64,000 nucleotides of DNA from Oceanicaulis sp. BBD 1991-10 (GCA_001657295.1 LYSW01000003.1:28979-92978); one strand, 5' to 3'. Positions 35,525 to 45,061 are shown, numbered from the stretch's first letter. Made by a program: numbers and translations. Notes: generated from the letters alone by a model not told the origin.

Positions 35525-36373
35525 ATGAAATCCTCCGATCTCCAGCGTGAGCAGGCCGCCGAAGCCCGCGTCGGGCGCAGCGCCTTCATCGCCAACGCCG
35601 TCATCGTTCTGGGCATCTGGGTGGTCAGCGCCACCTCGATCCTGATCCGCCGGGACATCGAACATATCGACGGTCCCTGGTTGGAGCCCTGGCTGCTGGA
35701 AGGCACGAGCCCGCTGGTGACCATTCCGCTCTTCTTCCTGGTGCGCTGGTTTGAGCGCCAGGCGCAGATCGGCGCGTCGAACTGGACGCGCGCCATTCCC
35801 ATTCACATGGCCGGAGCGGCCCTGTTCTGCAGCCTGGTGATCGCCTGGATGGCGATTTTCCGCGCCGCGGTCTGGCCGCCCCTGTTCGGCGAAAGCTACG
35901 TCCTGTTCGGCGACGCGCCCGTCCAGGTCTATTTCTACGAATTCCGCAAATTGCTGCCCGGCTATCTGGGCCCGCTGGTGCTGATCTATTTCATCCGCCA
36001 GCTGGAATTCACCAAGCTTGAACTGGAGGCGGCCCGGATGGAGGCCCGCACCAGCCGGCGCCTGACGTTGAAATGCGGCGGCCGGACATTATTCGTGGCC
36101 GCAGCCGACTTCCAGGCCGCCAAAGCCGCCGGCAATTATGTCGAGATACGCTTGGCGGCCGGGACCCGGCTGGCGCGCTTGACCCTGGCGGAATTGGAGC
36201 GGCAATTGCGCGATGCCGGCGTCGACGCGGTGCGGGTGCACCGATCCTGGCTGGTCAACAAACACAGCGTCGCGGAGATCACGCCCACGGGTGAAGGCGA
36301 TGTGACCATTCGGCTGACCAATGGCGACACCCTGCCCGGCTCGCGCAGATTTCGCGACAATCTCGCGGCCTAA
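35525..36373 (+). CDS. Membrane-anchored LytTR-domain transcriptional regulator
   Basis: Start at ATG 35525 (MKSSDLQREQAAEARVGRSAFIANAVIVLG); the longer frame has no support. About 282 residues: four membrane helices (about 19-42, 66-80, 97-120, 140-165), a short linker helix, then a C-terminal LytTR DNA-binding domain (about 180-280) with LKCGGRTLFVAAADFQAAKAAGNYVEIRL, VRVHRSWLVNKHSVAEI and LPGSRRFRDNL. The membrane part may sense a signal while DNA binding occurs at the inner face. The divergent acyltransferase gene is the obvious candidate target. Direct repeats ATTGCA, nine bases apart, lie at 35360-35374. Confidence 0.87.
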   Translation: MKSSDLQREQAAEARVGRSAFIANAVIVLGIWVVSATSILIRRDIEHIDGPWLEPWLLEGTSPLVTIPLFFLVRWFERQAQIGASNWTRAIPIHMAGAALFCSLVIAWMAIFRAAVWPPLFGESYVLFGDAPVQVYFYEFRKLLPGYLGPLVLIYFIRQLEFTKLELEAARMEARTSRRLTLKCGGRTLFVAAADFQAAKAAGNYVEIRLAAGTRLARLTLAELERQLRDAGVDAVRVHRSWLVNKHSVAEITPTGEGDVTIRLTNGDTLPGSRRFRDNLAA

Positions 36374-36495
36374 GCGAATTACATTGCGGCCAGGACGCGC
36401 AGAGCGCGTGTTTAAGTCCTGTTAATCGGTGCGGGTATTCATGCGGGCAGGGCCGCAGACAGGCGCGGCCGTTCACTCACCAGGGCGAGCCTATC

Positions 36496-38025
36496 ATGAA
36501 ATCTCATTGGATTGCGGGCGCGAGCCTGCTGGCCGTGGCGGCGGCGACGCCGGCGCTGGCGGACGAACACGGGCCGGAACGCATCGAGGACCTCGAGGCG
36601 CGCATCGCGCAGCTGGAGGCCGCCAACGCCCAGCTGATCGAAATCCTGCGGGCGCAGGGCTTGCTGCCCGCAACAGGCGGCGCCCCGGCGCCGGCGCCGC
36701 AATCCCCGCCGGTCCACACGACCTCCGCCGAACCGGCGCCGGCCGCCGCCGCGCATCCGCACCACGGCGGCCGCGATGACGAATGGCATCACAACCTGGT
36801 CGGCGTCAGCCCGTCCTACGGCTATCGGGTGCTCGACCACGCCGAAGGGGTGAATACGCGCGAATTGACGATCCTGCGCGCCATTCAGGACGGCGAGCTG
36901 GACCGCCGCGTCACGCTGAGCGGCGCGATTACAGTGCTTGCGGATTATCAGCAAAGCAACTCGGACACGAAATTCAGCTGGCTGATGCGGCATCCGACTT
37001 CAAGCAATCAGATCGGCGAGGAAGTCTCGGAAGCGGTCGTGCATTCCGCCCAGCTGGCCACGACCGCCCGGCTCGCCGACGACATCACCACCTATGTGGA
37101 GTTTCTCTATAATCCGCAGCAGAGCTTCGGCTCGGGCACGATCACCGATCTTAATCGCAACCAGGTCCAGGTCCGCAAAGCCTTCGTCTTATGGGGCGAT
37201 CTGGATGAGCGCCCGATCTATGCGGCGCTGGGCAAGATGGACACGCCCTTCGGGCTTCAAAACACGGTCAGCCCCTTCACCAACTCCACCAGCTGGCACG
37301 CCTTCGCCGGCCTGGCCTATGGCGGCATGGTCGGGTTTTACGACAACGGTTTCCACCTGCGCGCCATGGCGATCCAGGGCGGGGCCCAGTTCCGCTCGCA
37401 CAATGTGCCGGTGGAAGGCACGGCGGTGCCCTCGCGCCTGAACAATTTCGCCATCGACGCCAACTACACCCTGCCGCTGGGCCAGGACGGCCATGTGCTG
37501 GCCGGCGCCAGCTACACCCATGGCAGCCCCTATTGCCAGGATTATCCGGTCTTCCACTTCAATCCGTGCGACGACAACAACCCCGCCTGGGCGGTGTATG
37601 CGCAGGGCCGTTTGGGCGCCTTGGAGTTTCTGGGCGAATATGCCGAGACCACGGAGGACTGGCCGGGCACGGCCTCGCCCGCCCCGCAATTTGCGCAATT
37701 TGAGGCGGTCGCGCCCTTCGCCTGGACGCTGGGCGGCCGCTACTGGTTCGACCATCGGCGCGCCGACGACCTGGCGGTCTCCCTGGAATACAGCCGCTAT
37801 GTCTCCGGCGATGACGGCGCGCCCTGGGAGCGCCAGGACCAGTGGGTGCTGGGCGGATCCTACTTCGTCACCGACAGCGTCAATTTCTTCGGCGAGGTGA
37901 TCCATGCCCGCGGCTGGGTGCCGCTGAACTTCCTGTCCGGCGGCAATCAGCCCAACGGCGCGACCTGGTCGGAGTTCGACGCGGAAACCAACGCCATCGT
38001 GCTGGGCGCGCAGGCCGCGTTCTAG
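36496..38025 (+). CDS. Outer-membrane porin-like beta-barrel protein with coiled-coil N-terminus
   Basis: A 509-residue exported protein. Signal peptide MKSHWIAGASLLAVAAATPALA; a short coiled coil EDLEARIAQLEAANAQLIE (about 30-50); a Pro/Ala linker ending in a His cluster HPHHGG (about 55-95); then a long beta-barrel with many alternating aromatic strands and a C-terminal Phe. VRKAFVLWGDLDERPIYAALGKMDTPFG resembles porins of the LbtU/DUF3573 or phosphate-selective type. It probably forms an outer-membrane pore; the substrate is unknown. It is transcribed toward a bidirectional terminator shared with the convergent peptidase gene. It has two Cys residues (CQDYPVFHFNPC), which may form a loop disulphide. 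Confidence 0.75.
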   Translation: MKSHWIAGASLLAVAAATPALADEHGPERIEDLEARIAQLEAANAQLIEILRAQGLLPATGGAPAPAPQSPPVHTTSAEPAPAAAAHPHHGGRDDEWHHNLVGVSPSYGYRVLDHAEGVNTRELTILRAIQDGELDRRVTLSGAITVLADYQQSNSDTKFSWLMRHPTSSNQIGEEVSEAVVHSAQLATTARLADDITTYVEFLYNPQQSFGSGTITDLNRNQVQVRKAFVLWGDLDERPIYAALGKMDTPFGLQNTVSPFTNSTSWHAFAGLAYGGMVGFYDNGFHLRAMAIQGGAQFRSHNVPVEGTAVPSRLNNFAIDANYTLPLGQDGHVLAGASYTHGSPYCQDYPVFHFNPCDDNNPAWAVYAQGRLGALEFLGEYAETTEDWPGTASPAPQFAQFEAVAPFAWTLGGRYWFDHRRADDLAVSLEYSRYVSGDDGAPWERQDQWVLGGSYFVTDSVNFFGEVIHARGWVPLNFLSGGNQPNGATWSEFDAETNAIVLGAQAAF

Positions 38026-38042
38026 GACCAGCTGAGCCCGTC

Positions 38043-38084
38043 AAAAAAGAAGGCCCCGCCGGATCCCGCCGGCGGGGCCTTTTC
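38043..38084. terminator. Bidirectional intrinsic terminator
   Basis: GGCCCCGCCGG pairs with CCGGCGGGGCC around a short ATC-type loop, with CAAAAAAGAA on the left and TTTTC on the right. It serves the porin-like gene (ending at 38025) on the plus strand and, by the A-run, the S9 peptidase gene (ending at 38102) on the minus strand. Confidence 0.85.
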
Positions 38085-38101
38085 ATGGGATCGCGCCGCC
38101 C

Positions 38102-40567
38102 CTACTCGATCGCGGCGTCGCCTTCCTCGGCGGCGGCCGGCTCGTCCTCGCGATGCGGCACCACCTGCTCGTCCGGCTTCACATAAGTGTCGAGCCATTC
38201 GATCGACTCGGCGAGCACATGAAGCACGCTTTCGCGGGCCCGATAGCCATGGCTTTCATAGGGTAGCATGACCAGGCGCGCAGTGCCGGCATTGCCTTTG
38301 ACCGCCGCGAACATGCGCTCGGACTGCATCGGGAAGGTGCCGGAATTATTGTCGATCTGGCCGTGGATCATCAGCATCGGCTCATCGATCTGATCGGCCG
38401 CCATGAAGGGCGAGAGCTCGAAATACACTTCCGGCGCCGCCCAGAAGGTGCGGCGCTCCGCCTGGAAACCGAACGGGGTGAGCGTGCGGTTATAGGCGCC
38501 CGAGCGCGCGATGCCGGCGCGGAACAGATCGCTTTGCGCCAACAGGTGCGCGGTCATGAAGGCGCCATAGGAGTGACCGGCGATGGCGGTGCGTTCGCCG
38601 TCGCCGACGCCGCGCTCGACGCTCAAGTGGATGGCGGCTTCCGCCGACAGCACCAGCTGCTCGATGAATGTGTCATTCACCGTTTCCGGATCATCGCCGA
38701 CGATGGGCATGGTGGCGTTTTCAAGCAGCGCATAGCCCTGGGTCACCATGAAGCGCGGGCTGGTGCCGGCGACGCGGGCGAAGCGGTGCGGCGAGCCGCG
38801 CACCTGGCCGGCGGTGCGGGCGTCGTTGAACTCCCGCGGATAGGCCCAGACCAGAAGCGGCAAAGGCCCGTCCCGTTCCGCGTCATAGCCCGCAGGCAGG
38901 TAGAGCGTCGCAGACAGCGGCACGCCGTCCTCGCGCTCATAGGTGATCAGCTCGCGCGTGATTTCATTGAGCTGCGGGTGCGGGTTGGGGAAGTTGGTGA
39001 TGGCTTCCACCTCATCGCCCGAACGGCGGCGCACATTCGGCGGCGTGACCGGATCTTCGTAACTGGTCAGGAAGACCGAGCCGTCGTCCGACAATATGTC
39101 GATGACCCGCTCATAATTCTCCCCGGAATTGCGCCACAGCTCTTCGCTTTCGAAGGTGTCGAAATTCACCCGGGACAGGAAGGGACGGTCGCCCTCCGGC
39201 GTTGCGCCGTTTCCGGTGAAATACATGTGGCCGTCAATGACCGCCGCGACGGTTTGGCCGTATTCATTCACCGTGGAGAGCGGGTTGCCCGGATCGGCGT
39301 ACGCGTCTTGAAGATTGCGCTCTTCCGCCAGGCGCGGCGCGGCGCCCGGATCCGCGAAATCGACGACCCAGCGGCGCAGCACGCGGGTGTCGCGATCATA
39401 TTCGACCGCGATGCCGAGCTCGCCTTCGCTGGTGAAGCCGACGCCGAAATAGCGGTCCTCGAAGCGCGCGACCTCCGCCGGCTCGCCGTCGAAGGGCGCG
39501 GCGAGCGCCCAGGCGCTGTCGCGCTCATCGGTCTCCACCCGGGGATCGCCGCCATCGAGCGCTTCGCGCCAGATCACCTGGGCGGGATGGGAGGCCTGCC
39601 AGTCGAACGCCCGGCGGCCGTCCACCACGCCGCCGATCGGCACATCGTCCGCGATCGGCTGGAACCCCAGCTCGGCCACCGGCTCGCCTTCGGCGGTCCA
39701 GACTTCGGTGCGATCGGCGAAGCGCGACCAGGGCACATCATAGGAGAAGGGGGCTTCCAGTTCGCCGATCAGAATATAATCGCCGCCGGGCGCCGGTTCG
39801 ACATTCCAGTAAAGGCCCGGCTCGCCGATATCGCGGGCGCGGCGGCCGTCATGGCGCACGCGCACGACCTGCGTCTCCGCCAGCCAGGCGAACAAGGCGG
39901 CGTCATGCTCGTCCTCCAGCAAGTCCTGATAGGTGCGCACCGGCGCTTCCACGCCGGAGGCTTCCTGAATCACCGGCCCGGACGGCACGCGCGGACGCTG
40001 CGGCTGGTCGCCGCGCGCATCCGGCACGGTGTTGACCAGCAGATATTCGCTGTCCGGCATCCAGTCGACGGCGTCGAAGACCGCATTGACGCCCGACGCG
40101 ATCACTTCACGGGCGCGGGCCCGGCGCATATCCGCCACCCAGAGCCCGATCGTGTCTTCATAAGTGACCAGAAAGGCCGCTTTGGAGCCGTCCGGCGACC
40201 AGGTGAATCCGGACAGTCCGACATCGTCCGGCGTCTCGATCCGGCGTTCCCGCCCGGTCTCCAGATCGATCACCGACAATCCGATGATCGAGCGCGGGCC
40301 GTGACGGCCATTGGTCTCCGCATCCAGGCGCATGCCGGCCAGACGCTCCATCGGACGCGCCAGCTCGGAGACCGGCGGCAGATTTTCACGATGTAAGAGA
40401 AGCAGATGGCGCCGGTCCGGCGACAGCGTCGTGGCCGGCGCATTGGGCGCATCGACGATATCCACGATATCCTGCGGCGGCAGACGATAGCCGTCCTGGG
40501 CGCTGGCGGCGCCGGCGATCAGCGCGCCGAGCGCAAAACCCACTGAAACTTTATGGAAAACCGACAT
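38102..40567 (-). CDS. Exported S9 (prolyl oligopeptidase superfamily, S9D-like) peptidase
   Basis: Start at ATG 40565-40567 with GGGGAGGTGAT upstream, giving signal peptide MSVFHKVSVGFALGALIAGAASA and about 821 residues. The N-terminal part is beta-propeller-like; the C-terminal alpha/beta-hydrolase has the nucleophile in IAGHSYGAFMTAHLLA (Ser near 665), Asp in MIHGQIDNNSGT (near 738) and His in PYESHGYRARES (near 772). The VTQGYALLENATMPIVG stretch resembles glutamyl-endopeptidase-like S9D members. It would cleave peptides in the periplasm or outside the cell. The acidic tail (EDEPAAAEEGDAAIE) is unusual. Diverges from the AraC gene. Confidence 0.88.
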   Translation of the reverse strand: MSVFHKVSVGFALGALIAGAASAQDGYRLPPQDIVDIVDAPNAPATTLSPDRRHLLLLHRENLPPVSELARPMERLAGMRLDAETNGRHGPRSIIGLSVIDLETGRERRIETPDDVGLSGFTWSPDGSKAAFLVTYEDTIGLWVADMRRARAREVIASGVNAVFDAVDWMPDSEYLLVNTVPDARGDQPQRPRVPSGPVIQEASGVEAPVRTYQDLLEDEHDAALFAWLAETQVVRVRHDGRRARDIGEPGLYWNVEPAPGGDYILIGELEAPFSYDVPWSRFADRTEVWTAEGEPVAELGFQPIADDVPIGGVVDGRRAFDWQASHPAQVIWREALDGGDPRVETDERDSAWALAAPFDGEPAEVARFEDRYFGVGFTSEGELGIAVEYDRDTRVLRRWVVDFADPGAAPRLAEERNLQDAYADPGNPLSTVNEYGQTVAAVIDGHMYFTGNGATPEGDRPFLSRVNFDTFESEELWRNSGENYERVIDILSDDGSVFLTSYEDPVTPPNVRRRSGDEVEAITNFPNPHPQLNEITRELITYEREDGVPLSATLYLPAGYDAERDGPLPLLVWAYPREFNDARTAGQVRGSPHRFARVAGTSPRFMVTQGYALLENATMPIVGDDPETVNDTFIEQLVLSAEAAIHLSVERGVGDGERTAIAGHSYGAFMTAHLLAQSDLFRAGIARSGAYNRTLTPFGFQAERRTFWAAPEVYFELSPFMAADQIDEPMLMIHGQIDNNSGTFPMQSERMFAAVKGNAGTARLVMLPYESHGYRARESVLHVLAESIEWLDTYVKPDEQVVPHREDEPAAAEEGDAAIE

Positions 40568-40740
40568 ATCACCTCCCCGGTTTGTCGTCGGCAGGGAGGA
40601 TAAAGGGTCGGGCCGCAATTGGGTGTGAAAGTTCGGTAAGGGGTGGACCGGAACCGAGCTTGATCACAAAATTCTCATTGGAACCGTGCAGGCAGCTGCG
40701 CGATCACCGAACACAGCTTTGAAAAGCGGAGAGACGCATC

Positions 40741-41601
40741 GTGCTTGAATCAATATGTCAGCATGTGAATGCAGCTCATGCCGCGTCCGCACCCAAAGAT
40801 CGGGTGGAATTTTCAGAGAATGTCCACAGTTTCGCAGTCTCCAAGACTACCGATCTCCATGAGACCATGTACGAGCCTGCTTTGTGTTTGATCCTTGGTG
40901 GCGCGAAGCAGACGATTATTGATGGCCGCACACTAGAACTGCGCCCGGGCGACTCTGTGCTTATAAGTCACCACGTACCCGTGCACGCTCGAATTACTCA
41001 AGCGCCTTATCTGGCGTTGATACTCAAAATCGATATGGCGATAATCCGCGGTCTCCACGCTCGAATAAAGCATCTGGGGCCGAAAGCGGAGCGAGCCTAT
41101 GCAGTCTGCGCCACTGAAGCGGACCGGTCCCTCCTCCTCGTGATTGACAGGCTCCTTCGCGTGCTCGCCGATCCTGTCGATTCTGCTCTTCTCTTGGACA
41201 GCGTGCATCAAGAAATGCACCTCCGCCTACTCCAGGCCCCACATGCGGTCATGCTGCGTGAGCTCGCTGCGCGCGATAGCGCCGCATCAGCCATTTCACG
41301 TGCGATCGACTACATTCGACTGAACTATTCCAACCAAGTCTCCGTGGTAGACATCGCGTCGCGGGTCGGTATGAGCGAGTCCTCATTCCACCAGAAATTT
41401 CGCGCCGTGACTGGCACGACACCACTTCAATATCTGAAGTCTCTGCGCCTATTCGAAGCGCACAACATGCTGATTTTGGACAATACGACCGTGACGTCTG
41501 CAGCCTTTGCGGTTGGTTATGAGAGCCCAAACCATTTTAGCCGCGATTTCTCCAAGCGCTTTGGCTTTCCGCCAAAGGATGCTCGTAGACATGCGGGCTA
41601 G
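40741..41601 (+). CDS. AraC-family transcriptional regulator (AraC_N type)
   Basis: Start at GTG 40741 with GGAGAG upstream; 286 residues. N-terminal AraC_N/cupin-like domain: MYEPALCLILGGAKQTIIDGRTLELRPGDSVLISHHVPVHARIT. C-terminal two helix-turn-helix motifs: VVDIASRVGMSESSFHQKFRAVTGTTPLQYLKSLRLFEAHNML and VTSAAFAVGYESPNHFSRDFSKRFGFPP. This subfamily often controls adjacent oxidoreductase genes. Base composition is noticeably lower in GC (hand counts of three 60-base lines gave 48-57%) than the flanks, suggesting recent acquisition together with the convergent SDR gene. Confidence 0.9.
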   Translation: MLESICQHVNAAHAASAPKDRVEFSENVHSFAVSKTTDLHETMYEPALCLILGGAKQTIIDGRTLELRPGDSVLISHHVPVHARITQAPYLALILKIDMAIIRGLHARIKHLGPKAERAYAVCATEADRSLLLVIDRLLRVLADPVDSALLLDSVHQEMHLRLLQAPHAVMLRELAARDSAASAISRAIDYIRLNYSNQVSVVDIASRVGMSESSFHQKFRAVTGTTPLQYLKSLRLFEAHNMLILDNTTVTSAAFAVGYESPNHFSRDFSKRFGFPPKDARRHAG

Positions 41602-41608
41602 CGCAGAC

Positions 41609-41636
41609 CAAGCGCCCCTCGGCTGAGGGGCGCTTG
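41609..41636. terminator. Hairpin between AraC and SDR genes
   Basis: CAAGCGCCCCTC pairs perfectly with GAGGGGCGCTTG around a GGCT loop: a 12-bp stem in the 59-bp gap between the two convergent genes. There is no T tract on either side, so it may be a factor-assisted or processing structure rather than a classic intrinsic terminator. Confidence 0.55.
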
Positions 41637-41660
41637 CGGCGGGTGCGGCGGCAGGATCAC

Positions 41661-42683
41661 TCAAGCGATGCTTCGCGCGAGAGAGCCGTAGCTCACGTCA
41701 AAGACCTCTCCGGTCACCTTGCTGGTGCTTTCACTCGCGAAAAACTTGACTGCGTTGGCCACGTCTTCGGGTTCAACATGGCCGACAGGAATGGGATTTC
41801 CGGGTTCCAGCATCTCAGACACCATCTGGAATGTCGGGTTTTCGACATTCGGCATCATGCGCCCAAGCACGACCGGGTTGTTGGCGAGCGGCGTATCGGC
41901 AAGGCCCGGGGCGACGACGTTGCACAATATATTTGATCGCCCGTATGAAAGAGCAGCGGATTTCGCGATGCCGATCAGGGCCCATTTCGTAGACGTATAC
42001 ACGGGAAAAAGCTCATTCCCCATCCGTCCCAGCGCAGACGAGATATAGATAATGCGGCCCGCGTTTTGTGGCTGCATGATCGATACGGCGGCCTGGGTGG
42101 TTTTCACGGCGCCCGAGACATTGATCTCAAAAACCGTACTGATCTCCTCGGACGAGAACTCCTCCATCCGCCCAATCTGCGAGATGCCCGCGTTCACAAC
42201 GACCACATCAAGACCGCCGAAACGAGCCGCAACGGCCTCCATTGCGGTGCGCTGGGCGCTCAAGTCCCGAACGTCGCCCTTAAAGGTCAGGCAGCGAACA
42301 CCGAGGCTCTCGATTTCTGATCTCGCCCGTTCAAGGTCCTGCTCTGACGCGAGCGGATACTGAACATGCGCAAGACTGGGCGTTGCAACATCGAACAGGG
42401 CGATATCTGCACCCGCCTCGGCAAATGCCTTCGCGGTGGCCAACCCGATCCCACGGGCCCCTCCGGTGATGAAGACCGACTTCCCGGCGAACTCTTTGTC
42501 TGCGCCTTCACTATTCATCGGCTGCGCGGCCGCACCCGCCACGCCCAACGCCGCTGGCGCGGCTATGGCTGCCGCGACGGCTCCGCCGGCAATCACCGCA
42601 CGGCGCCCGACGTTCGCAGGGCCGCTTCCAGGGGCCCTATTCTTCGCGTCACCGTTGTCGGTTCTGTTTCCACCGTTTCCCAT
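41661..42683 (-). CDS. Short-chain dehydrogenase/reductase with Tat-type signal peptide
   Basis: Start at ATG 42681-42683 with AAGGAGG upstream; about 340 residues. The N-terminus has a hydrophilic stretch, then NVGRRAVIAGGAVAAAIAAPAALGVAGAAAQ: a twin-arginine (Arg27-Arg28) followed by a moderately hydrophobic segment and a possible AxA site. The SDR follows: GKSVFITGGARGIGLATAKAF, Asp in ALFDVATP, VVNAGIS, IYISSALGRMG and YTSTKWALIG (YxxxK). A Tat signal on an SDR suggests export of the folded, cofactor-bound enzyme. Convergent with a co-acquired AraC regulator; substrate unknown. Confidence 0.85.
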   Translation of the reverse strand: MGNGGNRTDNGDAKNRAPGSGPANVGRRAVIAGGAVAAAIAAPAALGVAGAAAQPMNSEGADKEFAGKSVFITGGARGIGLATAKAFAEAGADIALFDVATPSLAHVQYPLASEQDLERARSEIESLGVRCLTFKGDVRDLSAQRTAMEAVAARFGGLDVVVVNAGISQIGRMEEFSSEEISTVFEINVSGAVKTTQAAVSIMQPQNAGRIIYISSALGRMGNELFPVYTSTKWALIGIAKSAALSYGRSNILCNVVAPGLADTPLANNPVVLGRMMPNVENPTFQMVSEMLEPGNPIPVGHVEPEDVANAVKFFASESTSKVTGEVFDVSYGSLARSIA

Positions 42684-42795
42684 AATCGCCTCCTTCTCGT
42701 TGCTGCGACGATTACAGGGGTACGAATTGGGCGCCTGACCTGCGTGCTTGATTCTGCGTGAGCCGTGACAGTTCCTCCATATCGAGTCGGCCCAA

Positions 42796-42836
42796 TCAAA
42801 AAACCCCGCCGGATGTCTCCGACGGGGCTTTCTTTC
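42796..42836 (-). terminator. Intrinsic terminator downstream of pnp
   Basis: On the minus strand AAGCCCCGTCGGAG, a short ACAT loop, and a CCGGCGGGG arm with one or two mismatches, are followed by a TTTTTTG tract. It sits about 45 bp beyond the pnp stop in the direction of pnp transcription. The opposite strand has an interrupted T tract (CTTTCTTT). Confidence 0.8.
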
Positions 42837-42877
42837 GATCACGCAACGCCTAGGGCGCTGCAGGATGAACGTCAGAT

Positions 42878-45007
42878 TTAGTCCGCCGCTTCTTCCTTCT
42901 TGATCTCTTCGCCGCTGTCCTGGTCGACGACTTTCATCGACAGCTTGACCTTGCCGCGATCGTCGAAGCCCAGGAGCTTGACCCAGACTTCCTGGCCTTC
43001 GGAGACCACGTCGGACGGATGGCCCACGCGCTCATTCTTCATCTGCGAGACGTGCACCAGGCCGTCCTTGGGACCGAAGAAGTTCACGAAGGCGCCGAAA
43101 TCGACGACTTTGACGACCTTGCCCTTATAGACCTTGCCCTCTTCCGGCTCGGCCGTGAGGGAGTGGATCCAGTCATGGGCCTTCTTGATCGCCTCGGCGT
43201 CGACCGCGGACAGCTTGATCAGACCATCGTCGTTGACGTCGACCTTGGCGCCGGTTTCTTCGACGATCTGGCGGATCACCTTGCCGCCCGAGCCGATCAC
43301 GTCGCGGATCTTGTCGGTCGGAATCTGCATGGTCTCGATTTTCGGCGCGTGCTCGGCGAGGCCGGAGCGCGAGCTGTCGAGCGCCTTGTTCATCTCGCCC
43401 AGGATGTGCATGCGTCCGCCTTTGGCCTGATCCAGGGCGGTCTGCATGATGTCCTGGGTGATGCCGGCGATCTTGATGTCCATCTGCAGGGAGGTCACGC
43501 CCTCCTCGGTGCCGGCGACTTTAAAGTCCATATCGCCGAGATGGTCCTCGTCGCCCAGGATGTCGGAGAGCACCGCGACGCCGTCGGGATCCTTGATCAG
43601 GCCCATGGCGATGCCGGAGACCGGACGGGTGATCGGAACGCCCGCATCCATCAGCGCCAGCGCGCCGCCGCACACGGTCGCCATGGAGGACGAGCCGTTG
43701 GACTCGGTGATCTCGGAGACCAGACGCACGGTGTAGGGAAACTCCTCCGCACCCGGCATCACGGCGTTGAGCGCGCGCCAGGCGAGCTTGCCGTGGCCGA
43801 TTTCGCGGCGGCCCGGCGCCAGGCGGAAGCTGGTTTCGCCGACCGAATAGGGCGGGAAGTTATAGTGGAGCAGGAAGCGCTCTTTATAGGTGCCGGTCAG
43901 GGCGTCGATGAATTGCTCATCTTCGCCGGTGCCCAGCGTGACCACCGCCAGAGCCTGGGTTTCGCCGCGGGTGAACAGGGCCGAACCATGGGTGCGCGGC
44001 AGCACGGTGGCTTCCGACACGATCGGGCGCACCTCGTCCAGCGCTCGGCCGTCGATCCGCTTGCCGGTCTTGATGATGCCGCCGCGAACCACGCCGGCTT
44101 CCACGCCCTTGAGGACATCCTTGAGCGTGACGATGTCGGCGCCGTCGGGATTGTCTTCGGTCGCTGCGAGCGCTTCGACAGCCTTGTCCTTGGCGGCGGC
44201 GACGGCGGCCTGACGCTCGGTCTTGTTGGTGATGGTGTAAGCAGCGGCGATGTCTTCGCCGACCAGCTCGCGCGCCTTGGCCTCCAGCTCGGAATTGTCT
44301 TCCGGCGTGAAATCCCACGGCTCCTTGGCGGCTTTCTCCGCCAGGCGGATGATCATGTCGATCACCGGCTGGAAGGCCTCGTGGCCGGCCATGACCGCGC
44401 CGAGCATGACCTCTTCGGACAGCTCCTGGGCTTCGGACTCCACCATCATCACCGCATCGGACGTGCCGGCGACGACAAGGTCGAGCGCGCTGTCTTCGAC
44501 GTCCGCGACGCTCGGATTGATGACGTATTCGCCATCCTTATAGCCGACGCGCGCCGCGCCGATCGGGCCCAGGAAGGGCAGACCGGACAGGCACAGGGCG
44601 GCCGAGGCGCCGACCATGCCGACAATGTCGGGATCGTTTTCCAGATCATGGCTCAACACGGTGATCATGACCTGGGTGTCGTTCTTAAAGCCCTTGGGGA
44701 AGAGCGGGCGGATCGGCCGGTCGATCAGACGCGAGGTCAGCGTCTCTTTCTCGGTCGGACGGCCTTCGCGCTTGAAATAGCCGCCCGGGATCTTGCCGGC
44801 GGCGAAGTATTTTTCCTGGTAGTTGACCGTCAGCGGGAAGAAATCGACCCCCGGCTTGACGTCCTTCATCGCGACCGCCGTCGCAAGAACGGTGGTTTCG
44901 CCATAGGTGGCGAGCACCGCGCCGTCGGCCTGGCGCGCCATGCGGCCGGTTTCAAGGGTCAGCGTGCGGCCGGCCCATTCAATCGTTTCGGTTTGGATAT
45001 CGAACAT
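42878..45007 (-). CDS. pnp: Polynucleotide phosphorylase (polyribonucleotide nucleotidyltransferase)
   Basis: A 709-residue PNPase. First RNase PH domain: [53 protein letters not shown] helical linker follows, then the second RNase PH domain with [18 protein letters not shown] and [18 protein letters not shown]. Then KH ([33 protein letters not shown]) and S1 ([31 protein letters not shown]). It is a phosphorolytic 3'-5' exoribonuclease in RNA decay. It lies directly downstream of rpsO. Confidence 0.97.
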   Translation of the reverse strand: MFDIQTETIEWAGRTLTLETGRMARQADGAVLATYGETTVLATAVAMKDVKPGVDFFPLTVNYQEKYFAAGKIPGGYFKREGRPTEKETLTSRLIDRPIRPLFPKGFKNDTQVMITVLSHDLENDPDIVGMVGASAALCLSGLPFLGPIGAARVGYKDGEYVINPSVADVEDSALDLVVAGTSDAVMMVESEAQELSEEVMLGAVMAGHEAFQPVIDMIIRLAEKAAKEPWDFTPEDNSELEAKARELVGEDIAAAYTITNKTERQAAVAAAKDKAVEALAATEDNPDGADIVTLKDVLKGVEAGVVRGGIIKTGKRIDGRALDEVRPIVSEATVLPRTHGSALFTRGETQALAVVTLGTGEDEQFIDALTGTYKERFLLHYNFPPYSVGETSFRLAPGRREIGHGKLAWRALNAVMPGAEEFPYTVRLVSEITESNGSSSMATVCGGALALMDAGVPITRPVSGIAMGLIKDPDGVAVLSDILGDEDHLGDMDFKVAGTEEGVTSLQMDIKIAGITQDIMQTALDQAKGGRMHILGEMNKALDSSRSGLAEHAPKIETMQIPTDKIRDVIGSGGKVIRQIVEETGAKVDVNDDGLIKLSAVDAEAIKKAHDWIHSLTAEPEEGKVYKGKVVKVVDFGAFVNFFGPKDGLVHVSQMKNERVGHPSDVVSEGQEVWVKLLGFDDRGKVKLSMKVVDQDSGEEIKKEEAAD

Positions 45008-45061
45008 GTCTTTCTTTTCGTCTTGTCTTCAGCGCCGCCGGATTGCGGACGCCAGATAAGC

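Noticed and set aside
36411..36425. CtrA-like site TTTAA-N6-TTAA upstream of the porin-like gene
   Set aside because: The spacing is six rather than the seven bases of the TTAA-N7-TTAA consensus as I know it, and there is no supporting context; too weak to call.
38363..40396. 677-residue open frame antisense to the S9 peptidase gene
   Set aside because: Same reason: Arg/Gly/Ala-rich shadow of a clear peptidase gene with signal peptide and catalytic motifs on the other strand.
41609..41636. Classic rho-independent terminator between AraC and SDR
   Set aside because: The stem is excellent but no T tract follows on either strand, so it is listed only as a hairpin of moderate confidence.
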